A stretch of 64,000 bases of DNA from Collinsella ihumii (lineage in GTDB: Bacteria; Actinomycetota; Coriobacteriia; Coriobacteriales; Coriobacteriaceae). The notes beneath the pieces were generated by a model. That model saw nothing but the letters and a program-made list of their open reading frames with translations. It was not told the DNA's origin and did no database searches. The first letter of the stretch is position 1. Every line of letters begins with the position of its first letter. The stretch covers positions 1-64,000 of the forward strand of contig NZ_FCOU01000014.1 of NCBI RefSeq assembly GCF_900046475.1. Reading direction: 5' to 3'. Shown piece after piece: positions 16,676-25,351 of the stretch. The position numbers and the translations under genes are program-made.

Positions 16676-17971
16676 ATGGATCGCTGGGGTCTTGTGATCG
16701 CGGTGCACGGCACGTCGCGTACCGAGGTGCGCGGGCGCAGCGTCGATGCGATGGTGCGCGCGCTCGAGGATGCGTTTCGGGCCGAGAAGAGCGCCGGGGC
16801 CCCGTGTGTCGTGGCGTATACCAGCGCGAAGGCCCGCGCGCATCTCGAAGCGCGCGGCGAGCGGGTGCCCGATGTGGCCGAAGCGCTCGAACAGCTATGG
16901 GCGCGCGGCGTGCGCCGTGCGGTCGTTGCCGACGCGCATCTGGTCGACGGGCGCGCATACCAAAGCGTGCGGGAGGCGGTGGACGAAAAGGCGCCGCTGT
17001 TCGACGAGGTGCGCCTCTCACGCCCGTTGATGGAGACGGCGGCAGATGTCGAGGCGGTGGCCCGCGTTTTCGAGGAGCGCCTGCCTCGCAGAGATGGCGC
17101 GTCATATGTCCTGGTGGGGCATGGGGCGGAAGGGGCGGGTCAGCTCGCCTACCTTGCCCTCGGATATGCGCTGCGCGTGCGCGGGCGCGACGATATCGCC
17201 ATCGGCTTGCTTCGGGGCGAGCCGTCCATGGAGGACATCGCCGCCCAGCTGGGTGCCGAGGACCCGCTGCCTCACGAGGTGCGCCTTGTGCCGCTTATGC
17301 TCACGGCGGCGGGACACGTCGAGCGCGATATCGAGGGCACCTGGCGAGCTCGCTTCGAGCAGGCGGGATATGCAGTGTCAGTGGCCCACGAGGGCATCGG
17401 CGCGTGGCCCGAGCTCTGCCGGCTGGCGGTCGCGCATATGCGGGAAGCGCCCGCGAGGGCGCGGCGAGTGAGTGCAGCCTCTCAGGCGGAGGCCGCCGCG
17501 CGCGGCCGCTTCCCCCTGTTCGTTTCCCTCGTCGATGCCGATTGCCTCGTCGTCGGCGCGGGCGAGGTGGGAAGACGCCGCGCGGAGGCGCTCGCACGCT
17601 TCGGCGCCCGGGTGACCGTCATCGACCCGCGCGCCGGGGAGAGCGTGAGCCCATGTGCGGGGATCCAGGTGCGCCGACGCCCGTACGAGGCGGGCGACGA
17701 GGACGGCCGCGCGCTGGTGGTCGCGGCGACCGACGACCGGTCGGTTAACCGTGCGATCGGCGAGCGCTGCCGCCGCCTCGGAATACCGGTTTCCGTGGCG
17801 GACGCACCCGATGAATGCACGTTCTTCTTTCCCGCGCTGTGCGAAAACGACGAGCTGGTGGTCGGCATCACGTCTCGGGGCGCGATGCCGGGCGATCATG
17901 CCGTCGTCGCGCGGACTGCGGCCCAGATCCGCGGAATCCTACCGCGACGAGCCGATGAATCCGCGAGTTGA
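16676..17971 (+). CDS. CbiK-type chelatase fused to precorrin-2 dehydrogenase (SirC/CysG-N)
   Basis: 431 residues from ATG 16676. Residues 1 to ~270 resemble anaerobic sirohydrochlorin cobalto/ferrochelatase CbiK (LVIAVHGTSRTEVRGRSVDA; VLVGHGAEG; VPLMLTAAGHVERDIEGTW, with the metal-inserting His residues retained). The C-terminal ~155 residues are the NAD-dependent precorrin-2 dehydrogenase module (VVGAGEVGRRRAEALARFGA; VVAATDDRSVNRAI; VADAPDECTFFFPA). The fusion would take precorrin-2 to sirohydrochlorin and then insert Co2+ or Fe2+, serving B12 or siroheme. The siroheme-binding motif in the 5.2 kb fusion protein gives a local use for siroheme. ATG 16664 is a possible earlier start. The downstream LuxR gene begins 23 bases later and may share its transcript. 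Confidence 0.87.
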   Translation: MDRWGLVIAVHGTSRTEVRGRSVDAMVRALEDAFRAEKSAGAPCVVAYTSAKARAHLEARGERVPDVAEALEQLWARGVRRAVVADAHLVDGRAYQSVREAVDEKAPLFDEVRLSRPLMETAADVEAVARVFEERLPRRDGASYVLVGHGAEGAGQLAYLALGYALRVRGRDDIAIGLLRGEPSMEDIAAQLGAEDPLPHEVRLVPLMLTAAGHVERDIEGTWRARFEQAGYAVSVAHEGIGAWPELCRLAVAHMREAPARARRVSAASQAEAAARGRFPLFVSLVDADCLVVGAGEVGRRRAEALARFGARVTVIDPRAGESVSPCAGIQVRRRPYEAGDEDGRALVVAATDDRSVNRAIGERCRRLGIPVSVADAPDECTFFFPALCENDELVVGITSRGAMPGDHAVVARTAAQIRGILPRRADESAS

Positions 17972-17994
17972 CCGCAAGGGAGAGGGTGGTGACG

Positions 17995-20295
17995 ATGTTG
18001 ACCGTTCTTGTTTCGATTGCCTCGCTGTGCTGGGTGAAGGGTGCGGCCCTGCTTGCCTGTGCGCCGTTTGGCTCCGGCTGCCTGCTGCTCGGCATGCTCG
18101 TCTTGTCGGGTGTCGATGTGCTCGCCGCGCTGGTCGCGGCGGCCCTTGCCCTGTCGCGCCGGGTGCGTCCCACATGGGGTAGTGCGGTGGCGGCGCTGCT
18201 CATGGCGGTCGCTCTGATTGCGCTGTGGAACGTGGACGCGCACGGCTCGGGCGCTGTCGTTGCCTGCGGCGCGGTGCTGGCGCTGACCATCGTGGCGCCG
18301 CTTCAGTTCTGCATCCTGCTGCTCGGCCGCGGCGGGCGCGCCCCCGGTCGTCGACGCGCCCCGCTCGCGGCGGCGGTTTTGTGCGGTAGCGCGGCTTCGG
18401 TGGCCCTGTTGACGATGGGCGCGGCAGATGCTCACAGGTTGCTCCCCGACCTGCTTGATGCGCTATGGCGTGAGATGGGCTTCGGGACACTCGTGATCGA
18501 CCAGATGCCCGTTTCGGTCTCGCTGGCTGACGTCGTCCGTCTTTCGACCGGCACCGATACCACCGCTCCCGCGGCGGCGCCTGTCGGTCTTGCGCTGCTG
18601 GTGGCGATCCCGCTTGCGGTGTGCCTGCTTCGCGTGGGGCCTTGGCGCGCACGGCGGCTGGCCTGCCTCGGGCTCTTCACGGGATGCCAGGCGTCGATAT
18701 GCATCTCGTCTGCCGCTTACGGAGTGACGCGCGGACGGCTCGATGCTCTCGGTGTCGGTTTGATGGCCGTCAACCTTATCGTGTTCGCCTGTTGCGCCAT
18801 ACGTCAGATGGTCGCGCGACAAGCTGGCGGAGCGACGAGGACAGGGGACACGGCTGCTTCGGACGCGTCGCGGGCGGGCGATACCTGCGAGGACGATCCG
18901 CACATCGCCGCGCAGGTGGAGTCTTGGAGGGAACGAGGCCTCAGCGAGCGCGAATGCGAGACGTTGAGGCACCGGATGGCAGGTGACACATCTGCTGAGA
19001 CGGCGCGAGCTCTGGGGATCTCCGCTTCGACGGTGAGGACCTACCAAGAGCGGGCGCTGGCGAAACTTGGAATGGGCTCGATCGATGAGATAAGGAATCA
19101 GGCTTCGGATGGTCGAGGAGCCTTCGGTGGCCGTGCTTCCCGCGAAAGGACGAATGGGAGCGCGGACAGGGGGCGTTGCGCGACAGCACGGCGTTCGTCC
19201 GTTCTGCTTTTGGTGATCCCAGCAGCAGTGATTGCGCTGTGGCCGCTTCTCGTATTCTTATCATCCGGCACGCAGGTTGATGTCGTGCCGTTTGATCTGA
19301 TCGCCATGTTCTCGTTGGTTATCCTTGTTATGGTACTCGCCGTGCTGCACGCGTTCATTCTTCTGTCTGAAGGGGAGGGCGCTGGTCCGAGCGAGAAAAA
19401 TGCAACCTGGCTGCGAATTGTAATCGCTGGATACGTTGCCCTGGTTTTCGTGGCATTCCTTTGTGCATCGGGAAACGCATGGGGTATTGTGATGGATACG
19501 GTGACATGCGCGCTGTCGGTTGCCTGTGCAGCAACGCTTGCCTCTATGATTTGGCAAGAAGACCGAATGGCCATGCGGAGGTTGTTTGTCGCGATGCGTC
19601 GCATGGGGGCTGTGGGGCGTGTGGCCTATCTGTTGGTGGGGGCGTGCGGCTTCAGGTCACTGTGGCGGCTCATTGTCACATGGGACATGAGCCGGACTGA
19701 TCCGTTTGCGCTCGGCACCATGTTGTCTATGCTTTCGTGCATATTGTTCGTTGGCGTTCTGGTTGTGATGGCGAGGCATACGGCGCGCGGGGAGTCGTTA
19801 GAAGAGGCGCTTTGCGTGCTCATCGGAGGGCTTGCAGGTCTCATGACATCGGTTGCGCTTGTGGGTACGCAGAGCTGGGGAAGCGGCATCGCGCTGCTCC
19901 TACAGGCGGCTCCCCAGGCATCGGCGCATGGGGTCGCGGCGGGCGTGATCGACGCGCTGGCTGCGGGAGCGATGGCGGCGTCGGCCGCAGTCATCATGCG
20001 TGTGCGTGGTCGCGCCGCGCGTCTTGATGAGCTACCGATGCGTGACGCGCAGCTCAAGGGCCGCATGAAAGGTGTGCTCATGGGGTGTGGATTTACCCCG
20101 TTGTACGCGGATGTCGCTGTGGGCATTGCGAGCGGCTTGTCTCGAAGAGAAATCTGCCAGGAGCTCAACTGTGCGCCTGGCACGGTAAATGATGCGCGCC
20201 ATCAGGCGTTTCGATACTTCGATGTCCATACCTCCCGCGATCTTAAGGTGGCGCTTGTGGATGCGGCTTTCCGCCTGCGTGAGCAGAGCATATGA
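17995..20295 (+). CDS. Membrane-embedded LuxR-type regulator with two HTH domains (first of two)
   Basis: 766 residues from ATG 17995 (GGGAGAGG nearby; GTG 17989 also possible). A first hydrophobic module of about seven helices (residues 1-270) is followed by a cytoplasmic LuxR/FixJ HTH at about 308-365 (GLSERECETLRHRMAG, ARALGISASTVRTYQERALA, KLGM). A second hydrophobic module (~400-680) is followed by another HTH-like region at the C-terminus (SGLSRREICQELNCAPGTVN, then ARHQAFRYFDV). The usual Coriobacteriia membrane LuxR has one 7-12 helix module and a single C-terminal HTH, so this looks like a tandem duplication. The second half has lower GC than the first. The target genes are not evident. 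Confidence 0.8.
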   Translation: MLTVLVSIASLCWVKGAALLACAPFGSGCLLLGMLVLSGVDVLAALVAAALALSRRVRPTWGSAVAALLMAVALIALWNVDAHGSGAVVACGAVLALTIVAPLQFCILLLGRGGRAPGRRRAPLAAAVLCGSAASVALLTMGAADAHRLLPDLLDALWREMGFGTLVIDQMPVSVSLADVVRLSTGTDTTAPAAAPVGLALLVAIPLAVCLLRVGPWRARRLACLGLFTGCQASICISSAAYGVTRGRLDALGVGLMAVNLIVFACCAIRQMVARQAGGATRTGDTAASDASRAGDTCEDDPHIAAQVESWRERGLSERECETLRHRMAGDTSAETARALGISASTVRTYQERALAKLGMGSIDEIRNQASDGRGAFGGRASRERTNGSADRGRCATARRSSVLLLVIPAAVIALWPLLVFLSSGTQVDVVPFDLIAMFSLVILVMVLAVLHAFILLSEGEGAGPSEKNATWLRIVIAGYVALVFVAFLCASGNAWGIVMDTVTCALSVACAATLASMIWQEDRMAMRRLFVAMRRMGAVGRVAYLLVGACGFRSLWRLIVTWDMSRTDPFALGTMLSMLSCILFVGVLVVMARHTARGESLEEALCVLIGGLAGLMTSVALVGTQSWGSGIALLLQAAPQASAHGVAAGVIDALAAGAMAASAAVIMRVRGRAARLDELPMRDAQLKGRMKGVLMGCGFTPLYADVAVGIASGLSRREICQELNCAPGTVNDARHQAFRYFDVHTSRDLKVALVDAAFRLREQSI

Positions 20296-20437
20296 TGAGT
20301 CATTTCCATGCGGCTATAGATGACCATGACTGTCTCATCCTATGAGGGCCAATGAAGCCAGGCGAATAGTGCCAGCGTGGTCATGCTGGCGTAGGGCAGA
20401 AAGCTGCTCATTGGGCGATTCATGCAGGGGTGCAAGA

Positions 20438-20468
20438 AGGAGGTGCGCCCATGATAGGCACACCTCCT
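20438..20468 (-). terminator. Hairpin after the interrupted exported-peptide gene
   Basis: AGGAGGTG (20438-20445) pairs with CACCTCCT (20461-20468). On the minus strand it is followed by TCTT. It sits about 50 bases past the stop of the exported-peptide gene. Confidence 0.45.
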
Positions 20469-20517
20469 CTTCGGTTAATGCCAGGCCCTGAGATGACGTA
20501 GCGTATTGAGAGCGCAC

Positions 20518-20892
20518 TTACCAGGTGTCATAGATGCAACGATACTTGGTCTCGAATCCAACCACAAATGGGTTGTTTGGACTTATTCCAAGAGATGTGT
20601 AAATTATCTGGGTCCCAGTGAGTGCATAAGAGTTTTGAAAATAAATTAGCTTATATGTCTCATTATACCTATCGATGTTTTCTGAAGGGTCGTTTGCTGT
20701 CGAAAATGACATATAGGTGTCGACGACCTGGGCATTCATGGCTCAGGGGGAAATAGTCTCTTCTTGGGCTGCGGGCGCGTTGAGCTCTGCTGCGCACGCG
20801 GCGGCAATGGGGGATATGGTGGCGGAGCATACGGCAGTCAAAGCGATAATGGTCGCTAGGGTGCTGCGAAGCCTGCTTGCATTCTTCTTCAT
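20518..20892 (-). pseudogene. Small exported protein gene with an in-frame TGA
   Basis: From ATG 20892 (GGGAG upstream) the frame encodes a signal peptide (KKNASRLRSTLATIIALTAV, then CSATISPIAAACAAEL) and a short linker ending QEETISP, followed by TGA at 20743-20745. The same frame continues without break as AMNAQVVDTYMSFSTANDPS and on to a Tyr/Asn-rich, β-like end (GFETKYRCIYDTW), stop TAA. The whole would be a ~124-residue secreted protein. The TGA may be a genuine nonsense mutation, a sequencing error or, less likely, recoding. The gene begins 13 bases after the stop of the permease-ATPase fusion, so it belongs to that operon. GC content is low in the second part. No family is recognised. 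Confidence 0.6.
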
Positions 20893-20905
20893 GTTTGATC
20901 TCCCA

Positions 20906-22807
20906 TCATGTTGCATGTTGATAGATGCGTCGATAAATATCGTTCAGGTTTATGTCGCTCCCGCTGGTCTCACCTCCTATCTCGATGACGTGCTGCTCTG
21001 CGATGAAAAGCGTCCGGTCGCAGAGGGTCTCCAGATCCCACAGCATGTGGGATGAGATAACCACGATTGCACCGCGTGTGGCGTGCTCACGTAGGGCGGT
21101 GGACACGAGCTCGACGTGAAGCGGGTCCAGCGCATTCATGGGCTCGTCGAGCAGCAGGATCGACGCATTGCTTGTGCAGGCCATACAGAGTAAGAGCAAC
21201 TGCCGATTCCCCTGGGACAGCTTGTGTACGGGCGTATTCAGGTATTCGGCCAGGTCGAAACGCTCTGCTTCTTCACGCGCGTTTTTGCTAGTTTCCCAAA
21301 GGGCGATGGTGAGCTCGAGATGGAACCGGACGGTTTGGGCTGGGAATAGTAGCTCGCTATCGCTGAGGAGAAAGACCGTCGTGCGCATGGTGGATCGGTC
21401 ACAAAGCGGAAAGCCGCCGAGCTGGAGGCTGCCGCGGACGGTTGCATGCCCTGTGCCGTTGAGGGCTTGGAGCAGAGTTGTCTTACCGGCGCCGTTAGGA
21501 GCGATGAGCCCTATGATCTCGCCAGGTTGTATCTGCACATGTGCTTTATTGAGAATCGGATTGCGACGATATGCGACTGTATCGAACACGATGTCAAAAA
21601 CCCTGGTAGGCGCCGTGATGTTCGTGCCGGATATGGCACGATCGCCGATTCCTGAGCACCAGCCCCATCGTCGTTGCGAAGGCATCATCGACACGGTGTT
21701 GGCGAAACCGAGCGCCGCAGCTCCCCACATGAGTGGCACTATGATTGCATGGGCACCGCCAGCTCCCGTCACGAGAGCGATGTCCGAGGTGTTGAGATAC
21801 GAGGCGCCGCCAAGTACGCTCGCTGAGTTCAGGTAGGTGGGAAGCAGAGACGTGAGCAGAGGGGCCCAAGGGACATCGTGCGCGTAATACAATTCAAACA
21901 ACGGCGCGGCGATCAATAGCGTCATGATGATTGCAGCGGCGACAGATCCGCCTTTGCACATGAGGACGGCTGCGGCTATGGAGCACAGCGCGATGTAGAT
22001 TGCAGTTTGTAGAGCGAGAAATGCAGCTATCTGCACGCCGACTGTGGTGGACACGAGTGTGTTGTCGCGTATGAGAACGACGGGATAGCTGGGATCGCCC
22101 ATTCCGTTTCGCATCGATGCGATAACAAACGGTATGATCAGGCATATGAGGAGGCATGCGAGGGATACGAGCGCACCGGCAAGACCAGTTGCGCAGGCAG
22201 AGCCTCGTATTCCCATGCGACCTTGAGAGACGAGGCGTCTGTCCAAGCGCCGTCCCGCGATTGCCATCACGGCGACTGGGACGAGGTACCAGAAGATATA
22301 AGGCGTAGACCCGATGGAGAACGCCAACAGGTAGATGGCGGGCATGTCTGCTGCAGTGTCGTAAACTTCAGGTGCGCCAAGCAGCGCGATGCGCTCAAGC
22401 AGCAGAGCATTGGCGGCGAAGGACAACTCGTTTTCCGCACCCTGGACGTAACCGTGCTCGTGCTCCTTCTCCACGGTGCGCGCGCGACGGGCGAGAGCGG
22501 AAAAGTACCCCGCTGCGTCCTCGATGGGGAGCGCTAAAGCTTCCTGTAGGTAGGAGACCTCCTGTTGCTTCAGTTCCACCAGTTTGGCTGGAGCGGTGCG
22601 GTAAGCACCGGAAGAGAGTTGTTCGCTCAGAAACGTTTGTTGTGTTTCAACGGCGTCGCGTCCGGCGATATAGGCTCCCCCCGTAGGAAGTGCGAGCGCC
22701 ACGGGGAGCAGCAATGCCATGATGGTGAGCACTATGGGAACCAGCAGCAGCTTGTTGCGTGCCGTCACGCGTATTTGGGCCTGTACAACTCGCAGCCATG
22801 CCATCAT
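20906..22807 (-). CDS. ABC exporter: ABC-2-type permease fused to ATPase
   Basis: 633 residues. The N-terminal ~395 form an ABC-2-type permease: an N-terminal helix (KLLLVPIVLTIMALLLPVAL), a large extracytoplasmic region rich in Glu/Ala, then helices such as FWYLVPVAVMAIAG and LACLLICLIIPFVI. The C-terminal ~230 residues form an ATPase with Walker A GLIAPNGAGKTTLL, signature LSQGNRQLLLL and Walker B ILLLDEPMNALDP, then the switch His in SSHMLWD. Permease-first fusions are unusual for this transporter type. Paired with a small exported product gene immediately downstream, it probably exports or responds to a peptide. ATG 22807 or 22804 follows GGAGAGG. Operator-like motifs lie 50-125 bases upstream. 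Confidence 0.82.
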   Translation of the reverse strand: MMAWLRVVQAQIRVTARNKLLLVPIVLTIMALLLPVALALPTGGAYIAGRDAVETQQTFLSEQLSSGAYRTAPAKLVELKQQEVSYLQEALALPIEDAAGYFSALARRARTVEKEHEHGYVQGAENELSFAANALLLERIALLGAPEVYDTAADMPAIYLLAFSIGSTPYIFWYLVPVAVMAIAGRRLDRRLVSQGRMGIRGSACATGLAGALVSLACLLICLIIPFVIASMRNGMGDPSYPVVLIRDNTLVSTTVGVQIAAFLALQTAIYIALCSIAAAVLMCKGGSVAAAIIMTLLIAAPLFELYYAHDVPWAPLLTSLLPTYLNSASVLGGASYLNTSDIALVTGAGGAHAIIVPLMWGAAALGFANTVSMMPSQRRWGWCSGIGDRAISGTNITAPTRVFDIVFDTVAYRRNPILNKAHVQIQPGEIIGLIAPNGAGKTTLLQALNGTGHATVRGSLQLGGFPLCDRSTMRTTVFLLSDSELLFPAQTVRFHLELTIALWETSKNAREEAERFDLAEYLNTPVHKLSQGNRQLLLLCMACTSNASILLLDEPMNALDPLHVELVSTALREHATRGAIVVISSHMLWDLETLCDRTLFIAEQHVIEIGGETSGSDINLNDIYRRIYQHAT

Positions 22808-22856
22808 CGTCGCCCCTCTCCGCAGATTCGAAATGTAAATGGGCCTCGATATTCGA

Positions 22857-22931
22857 TGTAGACGCTATGGCAAGCGAGCAAATATGTCTGTAGACACCAG
22901 CTATGTGCTTGGTTGAGAGGGCGCGTCTACA
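22857..22931 (-). promoter_or_regulatory. TGTAGACA-type motif cluster upstream of the ABC fusion (site B)
   Basis: Three half-sites lie in a row: TGTAGACG (22857-22864), GTCTGTAGACA (22886-22896) and CGTCTACA (22924-22931). Read toward the minus-strand gene, the outer two of the upstream pair give TGTAGACG...TGTCTACA with 35-base spacing. A further GTAGACG lies near 22990. Confidence 0.5.
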
Positions 22932-23016
22932 AGGGGGCACACCGTTCTTGAGCGCATTGCGCTCATTTCCGATTTTGCTTGAGAACACGTAGACGGGCAC
23001 CGTGTTCCCAAGGTGG

Positions 23017-25152
23017 CTAGTTCACCTTGCGCGCAAAGTTCAGGTACTGCACGGCGCGCAGGTCGTCCACGAGGCTGCGGTACGGTCCCTCCGCGTCGAG
23101 GGTGTAGCAGACGCCGTCGGCACCGCGGTAGCCGTTGGCGCTCAGCGAGACGATCTGCGAGCGACTGGCGAGCAGTGCTTTCTGATAGTCGGTCAGGGGT
23201 GCGCCGATGGCGTGCAGCGCCTGCGCCGCCAGCGCGCTGGCACCGATCTCGCTCTGCGCGCTGACCTGATCGTTGCCGGCGACATCGTAGTTCGCCCAGA
23301 TGAAATACGTCGACTGGAACAGGCGCCATTGATGCGTCAGCTCGTCTTCGCCGGGATAGAGCGCGTCGTTCAGCGACGTGGTCATGTTGGGCTGGTGGTC
23401 GCCGAAGAACACGAGCACGACGGGCCGGCCGAGCTGGCGCAGCTGGTCCACGAAGTAGGCGAGGTCGCGGTCGGAGGCGTTGATGCAGGTGAGGTACGTG
23501 TTGAGCTGCGTGAGCAGCTCCCCGTCCGTCACGCCGGCCGGCGCATACGACGTGAGCTCTTCGGCGGGGACGGTGCCCGCGTCGTAGCCGCTGTGGTTCT
23601 GCATCGTGATATCGAGGATGAACTGCGGCCCGTCGTCTTCGGTGAGCAGCTCGAGGATCTTGTCGTAGGTCGCGCGGTCGGTCACGCCGGCATGATACTG
23701 CGGCTCGCCCTCGAAATCCTCCATGGAGTAGAACTCCTCGAAGCCCATCTGCTTGTAGGACAGCGCGCGGTTCCAGTTGGTGGGCGCCTGCGGGTGCATG
23801 GCGCGTGCACGGTAGCCGAGCTCCTCGAGCTGCCGGGGCAGGCACTCGATGTCGGACAGGTTGTACAGCTGGTAGGGATACTTCCCGTTGCCGATGAACG
23901 CGATGGAGTCGCCCGTCAAAAACTCGAACTCGCTGTTCGCCGTGCCGCCGCCGTTGACCGAGGTCATGAGCGTGCCGCGCTGCAGGGTGTCGCCCAGCGA
24001 GTTGTAGAACGCGGGCCCCGTGTAGCCGGCGTCGAGCAGCCCCTGGTACAGGGACAGGTCCGAGAAGCTCTCGTTCATGACGGCGATGATGGTGGGCTGG
24101 ACCTGCGCGAACTGCTGCTCGGCAGCGATGCGCTCGGGCGTGGCGCCGAGGGTCGCGTCGTAGGCGGCGACAAGGTCCGCCTGGATATCCGCCGCGGTCT
24201 CGTCGTCGTAGCCCTCGGGCTCGGGAATGGGAAGGTCCTGGGCGACGGCGATAAACGAGGGAAGGAACCCGTAGGTCTGGTAGGTCGCGATGGGCCACCA
24301 GCGGTCATACTCGAACCCCATGGCCTCCTCGAGCTTTACGGTGGAAAACGTACCCGCCAGGATGCCGAAGACGGCGACGCCGGCGCACAGGTTGCCGACG
24401 ACGCCGGCTGCGCCGCGCGCCACGGTGCGAGGGCGACCGGGCCAGATGAACGAGAGCAGCGCGACCGCCGCGCCCGCGCCCACGAGCGATTCGGCCACGG
24501 CTGTGTTGATCTCGTAGGTGTAGTTGCCGCTCACGGCGGCCGCGGTTCCGAGGGCGAGCAGGTCGCTCGGCAGGATCGCCGCCGACTTGAACTGGAGGAT
24601 GAAGTACTGCGCCACGCCGAAGCCCGCGCATGCGACGACGGGGATGACCGCGAGTACGCCCGAGCGCTGGCCGATAAAGTACAGTGCGACCATCAGGCAA
24701 AACACGACGAGCACCGAGAGCGCGAAGAAGGCGACGGGGACCTGGCCGGCGCGCTCGTTCCACGCGAACTCGAGCGACCAGGCGGAGATGATGGCGGCGA
24801 TGGCGAGCAGCACGAGGTCGCGCAGAAGGCGGATGCCGTGCGCGCCGCCCCCGATGCGCTCGAGCCACGGGGCAACAAACGTTCGCGCGAGCGTTGCGGC
24901 CCCGAAAAGCTCCATGGCGATCGAGTAGGCGATAAGGGTCTTGGCGCCGAACAGGCAGAGCCCGTGTGCGCAGAGGGCGCCCATGACGGCGAGCAGGGCC
25001 GCGAACGGCAGCGGCCACAGGATCATGCCGGGCGTGATGCGCTCGCGCGCCGCGCGCGTGCGCACGACCATGACGACGGTGAACGCGATGAGTGCCGCCG
25101 CGGCGGTATATGGAATCGGCGCGTATGCCGGTGACAGGATCTCGTCGGTCAT
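23017..25152 (-). CDS. LTA synthase/MdoB-like sulfatase-fold membrane enzyme
   Basis: 711 residues. Several N-terminal helices (from YTAAAALIAFTVVMVVRT to residue ~290) anchor an extracellular alkaline-phosphatase-superfamily domain. Metal and nucleophile motifs are visible: VMNESFSDLSLY (Glu ligand; Ser at the usual Thr nucleophile position), LTGDSIAF, MQNHSGYD and FFGDHQPN. This matches phosphoglycerol transferases that polymerise or decorate lipoteichoic or related glycopolymers using phosphatidylglycerol. The SFSD nucleophile in place of TFSD is worth noting. ATG 25152. Divergent from the LuxR-type gene at 25352, with the site C motif cluster in between. Confidence 0.88.
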   Translation of the reverse strand: MTDEILSPAYAPIPYTAAAALIAFTVVMVVRTRAARERITPGMILWPLPFAALLAVMGALCAHGLCLFGAKTLIAYSIAMELFGAATLARTFVAPWLERIGGGAHGIRLLRDLVLLAIAAIISAWSLEFAWNERAGQVPVAFFALSVLVVFCLMVALYFIGQRSGVLAVIPVVACAGFGVAQYFILQFKSAAILPSDLLALGTAAAVSGNYTYEINTAVAESLVGAGAAVALLSFIWPGRPRTVARGAAGVVGNLCAGVAVFGILAGTFSTVKLEEAMGFEYDRWWPIATYQTYGFLPSFIAVAQDLPIPEPEGYDDETAADIQADLVAAYDATLGATPERIAAEQQFAQVQPTIIAVMNESFSDLSLYQGLLDAGYTGPAFYNSLGDTLQRGTLMTSVNGGGTANSEFEFLTGDSIAFIGNGKYPYQLYNLSDIECLPRQLEELGYRARAMHPQAPTNWNRALSYKQMGFEEFYSMEDFEGEPQYHAGVTDRATYDKILELLTEDDGPQFILDITMQNHSGYDAGTVPAEELTSYAPAGVTDGELLTQLNTYLTCINASDRDLAYFVDQLRQLGRPVVLVFFGDHQPNMTTSLNDALYPGEDELTHQWRLFQSTYFIWANYDVAGNDQVSAQSEIGASALAAQALHAIGAPLTDYQKALLASRSQIVSLSANGYRGADGVCYTLDAEGPYRSLVDDLRAVQYLNFARKVN

Positions 25153-25234
25153 GGTGCTCTTTACCGTCAGCTTACAGATTATGTAAGAATCCCACGTCGG
25201 TCGCGCCCCGTCAAATCAACGTGACGTCGCGGGC

Positions 25235-25299
25235 GTCTGTAGACAGGCGGTAAACATGTTTCAAGCTGCCTGTCTACAGACGCGTGTATGGTGTAGACA
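25235..25299. promoter_or_regulatory. TGTAGACA/TGTCTACA motif cluster between LTA-synthase-like and LuxR genes (site C)
   Basis: TGTAGACA at 25238-25245 (within GTCTGTAGAC), TGTCTACA at 25271-25278 (within GTCTACAGAC) and TGTAGACA at 25292-25299. The first two are an inverted pair 33 bases apart. The position suits autoregulation of the LuxR-type gene and possibly control of the divergent gene. Confidence 0.55.
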
Positions 25300-25351
25300 G
25301 ATGATTGAGACGTTCGATTCGGTGGCCCGAACGCTTTCAGGGAGGCACGCG

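Noticed and set aside
20743-20745. Selenocysteine codon in the exported small protein
   Set aside because: No SECIS-like hairpin directly after the TGA, no conserved redox context, and no tRNA-Sec or selB in the window; a nonsense mutation or sequence error is simpler.
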